Assembly (NCBI GenBank): GCA_937902665.1
Contig: CALELM010000034.1
Span: forward strand, 1-54,499
DNA length: 54,499 nucleotides
Source of the DNA: an uncultured Selenomonadaceae bacterium
GTDB taxonomy: Bacteria; Bacillota; Negativicutes; Selenomonadales; Selenomonadaceae
Direction of reading: 5' to 3'
Part shown: positions 51,531-54,499 of the stretch, piece by piece
How the letters are laid out: every line of letters starts with the position of its first letter
Numbering within the stretch: the first letter of the stretch is position 1
Notes under the pieces: generated by a model
What the model was told of the DNA's origin: nothing
The model's database searches: none
Seen by the model: the letters and a program-made list of their open reading frames with translations, nothing else
Position numbers and translations under genes: made by a program

Positions 51531-53600
51531 TCAGAGAAGAACTTTATGACTTAAACCAACGCGTCCTTTTTCATCAATTTCCAAAACCTTGACCTGCAGT
51601 TGGTCACCAACTTGAACAACGTCCTCCACTTTTTCAACACGCTCCCTAGCTAGTTGAGAAATATGGCACAATCCCTCTTTGCCCGGAAGGACTTCCACAA
51701 ACGCACCAAACTTCATGATGCGGGTAACCTTCCCTACATAAATCTCGCCGACCTCAACCTCTCGAACAATATCCTCAATCATTTTGCGGGCTTTCTTCAT
51801 ACCTTCGGCATCCACAGAAGAAAGGAAAATGTTCCCGTCTTCATGAATATCAATCGTAACACCCGTTTCGTCAATAATCTTCTTGACGACCTTTCCACCC
51901 GTTCCAATGACTTCACGAATCTTATCTACCTTGATCTTCATGCTTTCCACTCTTGGAGCGTATGGAGAAAGTTCCTCTGCTGGTCTGTCAATGCATGCAA
52001 GCATCTTTTCAAGAATAAATTCACGACCGCGCTTTGCCTGCTGAAGTGCCGAAAACAGTATTTCACGGCTAATCCCAGCTACTTTAATATCCATCTGAAT
52101 GGCCGTAATACCTTCTTTTGTACCTGCCACCTTGAAATCCATATCGCCAAGCGCATCTTCCATTCCTTGGATATCCGTCAGAATCGTGTAGGCATCTCCA
52201 TCCTTCACCAAGCCCATAGCAACACCAGAAACAGGACGCTTTATTGGAACGCCTGCATTCATCAAAGACAAGGTACTGCCGCACACACTTCCCATAGAGC
52301 TGGAACCATTGGATTCAAGAACCTCAGAAACAAGGCGAATCGTATATGGGAATTCCTCGATAGAAGGAATCACTGGGACAAGCGCACGTTCCGCAAGCGC
52401 ACCATGACCAATTTCCCGCCGTCCAGGACTGCGAATCGGACGTGCCTCGCCAACGCTGTAACCAGGGAAATTGTAATGATGAATATAATGCTTCGCAGTC
52501 TCTGGAGCAAGTCCATCAATAATCTGCTCATCCCCCAAAGAACCAAGTGTCGTAACAGTAAGAATCTGGGTCTGCCCCCTCGTAAAAAGACCAGAACCAT
52601 GCGTGCGGGGAAGAAGCCCTACCTCACAGCTGACAGGTCGAACCTCCTCTACTTCACGCCCGTCCGGACGAATCTTTTCATGCGTAATCATGTGGCGCAC
52701 AATTTCTTTTTCAAGGTCATGGAGAGCAATACCTATCTCCTTATCCATCTCTGGATATTTTTCCAAGAAGTATGCCATCGTATCTGCATTGATTTCTGCA
52801 ATGTGCGCATCACGGTCAAGCTTATCCGGATTGCGGGTTGCTTCATTCAAACGATCCTTTGCATAATCACGGATACCAGCCTCCAACTCTTCCGGAACCG
52901 TAAAGAGCCTGATCTCTCTCTTTTCCTTTCCGCATTCTGCCTGAATCTTATTCTGAAAATCAACAATACGCTGAATTTCCTTGTGCCCAAACAGAATCGC
53001 ATCCAAAATAGTTTCCTCTGGCAGTTCATTTGCACCAGCCTCTACCATCATAACTGCATCATGTGAACCCGCAACCGTCAGATTCAATGTAGAAACATTG
53101 CGCTGTTCCTCCGTTGGATTGATAACAAACTCATTATCTACGCAACCCACACGAACTCCAGCAATGGGTCCCAAAAATGGAATATCCGATATGGTCAATG
53201 CACAAGATGCACCAATCATCGCAGCAAGCTCAGGCGCATTATCCATTTCTGCCGAAAGCACCGTGTTGACAATCTGCACATCATTCCGAAAGCCTTTCGG
53301 AAAAAGCGGACGAATGGGACGATCAATCAAACGTGCACAAAGAATCGCATCACTCGATGGGCGTCCTTCACGCTTAATGAAACCACCTGGTATTTTGCCA
53401 GCCGCATACATCTTTTCCTCATAATCAACCGTCAAAGGGAAAAAGTCTACTCCCTCACGCGGTTCTGCTGATGCAGTAGCTGTTACCAAGACAACTGTAT
53501 CGCCATATCTGACAAGCACTGCACCATTTGCCTGCTTTGCCAGCTTTCCTGTCTCTACGGTCAGTTTGCGGCCGCCAAGTTCCATCTCAAAACTATACAT
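51531..53600 (-). CDS. pnp: Polynucleotide phosphorylase
   Basis: 689 residues. Two RNase PH-like domains (about 1-220 and 310-545) flank the helical linker; the second includes TRGQTQILTVTTLGSLGDEQ and IRSPGRREIGHG. KH (KIREVIGTGGKVVKKI, about 555-615) and S1 (EIYVGKVTRIMKFGAFVEV, about 620-689) domains close the protein. It is a 3'-5' exoribonuclease of the degradosome. GGAGG precedes the ATG. It follows rpsO through a terminator, as in many bacteria, so partial readthrough is likely. Confidence 0.97.
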   Translation of the reverse strand: MYSFEMELGGRKLTVETGKLAKQANGAVLVRYGDTVVLVTATASAEPREGVDFFPLTVDYEEKMYAAGKIPGGFIKREGRPSSDAILCARLIDRPIRPLFPKGFRNDVQIVNTVLSAEMDNAPELAAMIGASCALTISDIPFLGPIAGVRVGCVDNEFVINPTEEQRNVSTLNLTVAGSHDAVMMVEAGANELPEETILDAILFGHKEIQRIVDFQNKIQAECGKEKREIRLFTVPEELEAGIRDYAKDRLNEATRNPDKLDRDAHIAEINADTMAYFLEKYPEMDKEIGIALHDLEKEIVRHMITHEKIRPDGREVEEVRPVSCEVGLLPRTHGSGLFTRGQTQILTVTTLGSLGDEQIIDGLAPETAKHYIHHYNFPGYSVGEARPIRSPGRREIGHGALAERALVPVIPSIEEFPYTIRLVSEVLESNGSSSMGSVCGSTLSLMNAGVPIKRPVSGVAMGLVKDGDAYTILTDIQGMEDALGDMDFKVAGTKEGITAIQMDIKVAGISREILFSALQQAKRGREFILEKMLACIDRPAEELSPYAPRVESMKIKVDKIREVIGTGGKVVKKIIDETGVTIDIHEDGNIFLSSVDAEGMKKARKMIEDIVREVEVGEIYVGKVTRIMKFGAFVEVLPGKEGLCHISQLARERVEKVEDVVQVGDQLQVKVLEIDEKGRVGLSHKVLL

Positions 53601-53696
53601 ATAGTTTCCTCCAATACTTCAACACATTCTACAACATCTACTTTATCGTTATTCAACAAAAAAAAATAAAATCCTTCTTCTTTTCAAAGAAAACAC

Positions 53697-53724
53697 AAAA
53701 AAAGCGGGAAACTCCCGCTTTTTT
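53697..53724 (-). terminator. Intrinsic terminator between rpsO and pnp
   Basis: AAGCGGGA / TCCCGCTT with a three-base loop, flanked by A and T runs on both sides; TTTTTTTGTG follows on the minus strand. Partial termination would set the rpsO:pnp ratio. Confidence 0.85.
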
Positions 53725-53750
53725 CAAAAATACAACACCACTTTTTGCAA

Positions 53751-54017
53751 TCACTTGCGAAGATTCAATTTGGAAAGAATTGCACGATAACGCTCAATAT
53801 CCTTCTTGTAAAGATAGCTAAGCAGACGACGACGATGACCAACCATCTTCAAAAGGCCACGACGAGAATGATGATCCTTCTTATGCTCCCTAAGATGTTC
53901 CGTGAGATACGTGATGCGAGCCGTCAAAACAGCAATCTGTACCTCTGGGGATCCAGTATCACCTTCATGAACCGCATACTTCTGCATGATTTCCTGCTTT
54001 GCTTCCTGTGTCAACAT
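53751..54017 (-). CDS. rpsO: 30S ribosomal protein S15
   Basis: 88 residues, normal for S15: MLTQEAKQEIMQKYAVHE, GDTGSPEVQIA, ITYLTEHLREHKKDHHSRRGLL, and RRRLLSYLYKKD, which contact 16S rRNA helices. AGGAGG precedes the ATG. It has its own promoter (54120-54148) and a leader of about 95 bases with a stem-loop, where S15 could bind to control its own synthesis as in several phyla. Confidence 0.98.
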   Translation of the reverse strand: MLTQEAKQEIMQKYAVHEGDTGSPEVQIAVLTARITYLTEHLREHKKDHHSRRGLLKMVGHRRRLLSYLYKKDIERYRAILSKLNLRK

Positions 54018-54113
54018 TTACTCTTCCTCCTATAAATCGTCATAATATCCAATAGCAAAGAATACGTCGGAGTCCCTCGTCAAACCTTGCTATGGACGAG
54101 CTTACGAATAACC
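54018..54113 (-). promoter_or_regulatory. rpsO leader with possible S15-binding stem-loop
   Basis: CTCGTC pairs with GACGAG (54076-54100, loop of 13) in the mRNA leader. S15 leaders are autoregulatory in several bacterial groups but differ in shape, so this is inference from position and pairing only. Confidence 0.4.
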
Positions 54114-54119
54114 TATAAT

Positions 54120-54148
54120 AGTATAGCACAATTGATTTCTTTATGCAA
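54120..54148 (-). promoter_or_regulatory. Promoter for rpsO-pnp
   Basis: Minus strand: -35 TTGCAT (54143-54148), 17-base spacer, extended -10 TGCTATACT (hexamer 54120-54125). Confidence 0.7.
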
Positions 54149-54195
54149 ACATATTTTCTGCAATTCGACTTTCTTTTTGAGAACTGATGTTTTCC

Positions 54196-54351
54196 TCATT
54201 GTTTAGAAACCCATTTTCCTTCTTGCGGATGACCATTTTGTTTCCACTCCTCTAATTCTTCTTCCTCCTGCTGTTTATCCACCTTAAAATATAACCCCAT
54301 TGCTACAAGCAACATGAATCCTATAACAATGCCTATCAATATCATCGACAT
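54196..54351 (-). CDS. Small single-span membrane protein, 51 residues
   Basis: Reads MSMILIGIVIGFMLLVAMGL then YFKVDKQQEEEELEEW and a short polar tail ending VSKQ. GAAGGAG lies five bases before the ATG, a very good ribosome site. One N-terminal membrane helix (3-22) is followed by an acidic cytosolic-looking tail with a run of glutamates. No family is recognised. It is transcribed toward rpsO, 48 bases before that gene's promoter. Size and composition recall small membrane-protein regulators, but no role is assigned. Confidence 0.65.
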   Translation of the reverse strand: MSMILIGIVIGFMLLVAMGLYFKVDKQQEEEELEEWKQNGHPQEGKWVSKQ

Positions 54352-54371
54352 CAGCACTCCTTCAACTTACA

Positions 54372-54400
54372 GATTGGAAAAACATTCATGCTTTCCAATC
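54372..54400. repeat. Inverted repeat in the divergent region upstream of the 51-residue protein
   Basis: Perfect 9-bp arms GATTGGAAA / TTTCCAATC with an 11-base loop, between the small membrane protein and a possible plus-strand gene. Could be an operator or a leader hairpin. Confidence 0.5.
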
Positions 54401-54482
54401 AAAATATACAAGTTTTATATATAAATTTTTTTATATATGTTATAGTTAAATGGTGATGATTTTACTAAAAGGGGGGTATCCT

Positions 54483-54499
54483 TTGTCCATCTTAAAATC
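54483..54499 (+). CDS. Possible start of a plus-strand gene (cut by window end)
   Basis: GGGGGG (54471-54476) lies six bases before a TTG followed by codons reading SILK before the window ends. An AT-rich stretch with TATAGT at about 54440 could be its -10. Only five codons are visible, so no function is proposed. Confidence 0.3.

Noticed and set aside
51654..53066. 470-codon open frame opposite pnp
   Set aside because: Mirror of a well-conserved gene; cysteine- and histidine-rich meaningless protein with no motif.
1..54499. CRISPR arrays, tRNA, rRNA, insertion sequences and prophage genes
   Set aside because: No regularly spaced repeats, tRNA cloverleaf-like segments or transposase/phage proteins were seen in either strand.

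Overview
The window reads as chromosomal DNA from a Negativicutes bacterium (Firmicutes with a Gram-negative-type envelope), most likely near Selenomonadaceae. This is inferred from gene content and order (ruvCAB with queA/queH and a SpoIID-like gene, mutS2 behind a long U32 protein, fur-hemZ-hisS-aspS, a second EF-G, LeuA with a T-box), AT-leaning composition, strong GGAGG-type ribosome sites and frequent TTG starts. No rRNA, tRNA, CRISPR array, transposase or integrase was seen. Most genes lie on the minus strand.

Layout. 1-5.3 kb (-): queA (cut by the window edge), an exported SpoIID/LytB protein, queH, ruvB, ruvA, ruvC, yebC: queuosine synthesis and Holliday-junction processing. 5.4-15.9 kb (-): tyrS, a class A penicillin-binding protein, mutS2 coupled to a two-lobed U32 protein, nth, and a membrane-anchored SGNH hydrolase. 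16-20.3 kb (-): an orphan basic protein, thiE, a ComFB-type protein, an EF-G paralogue and a second orphan. 20.4-25 kb (-): queE-queD, then an envelope operon of wecG/tagA-type transferase, psd, pssA and a processive GT2. 25.2-30.2 kb (-): fur-hemZ-hisS-aspS, apparently one transcript. 30.4-33.1 kb (-): an aminotransferase and lysC. 33.3-35.9 kb (+): an RluD-type pseudouridine synthase, class II fba and a guanine deaminase. 36-38 kb (-): leuA behind a Leu T-box. 38.2 kb (+): lexA. 38.9-41.9 kb (-): two exported amide-bond hydrolases flanked by a 46-bp direct repeat that copies the 3' end of the neighbouring Met-gamma-lyase-like gene. 42-49.4 kb (-): that PLP gene, recG, pckA, thrC and a YbaK-type deacylase. 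49.5 kb (+): glutamine-dependent nadE. 51.5-54.4 kb (-): pnp, rpsO and a 51-residue membrane protein; the first codons of a plus-strand gene may lie at the very end.

How it works together. Most of the window is core housekeeping: tRNA modification and charging (queA/H/D/E, tyrS, aspS, hisS, YbaK), DNA repair (ruvABC, mutS2, nth, recG, lexA), envelope assembly (PBP, wecG, psd, pssA, GT2), amino acid synthesis (leuA, lysC, thrC, aminotransferase) and central carbon (fba, pckA). The clearest accessory segment is the repeat-flanked hydrolase pair at 38.9-41.9 kb. Regulatory patterns worth attention: -35 elements that read TTGC rather than TTGACA in eight promoters, inverted repeats over several of those -35 boxes, a divergent T-box motif before leuA, and intrinsic terminators packed directly against the ribosome site of the next gene. 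All calls are from reading the sequence; no database search was run.
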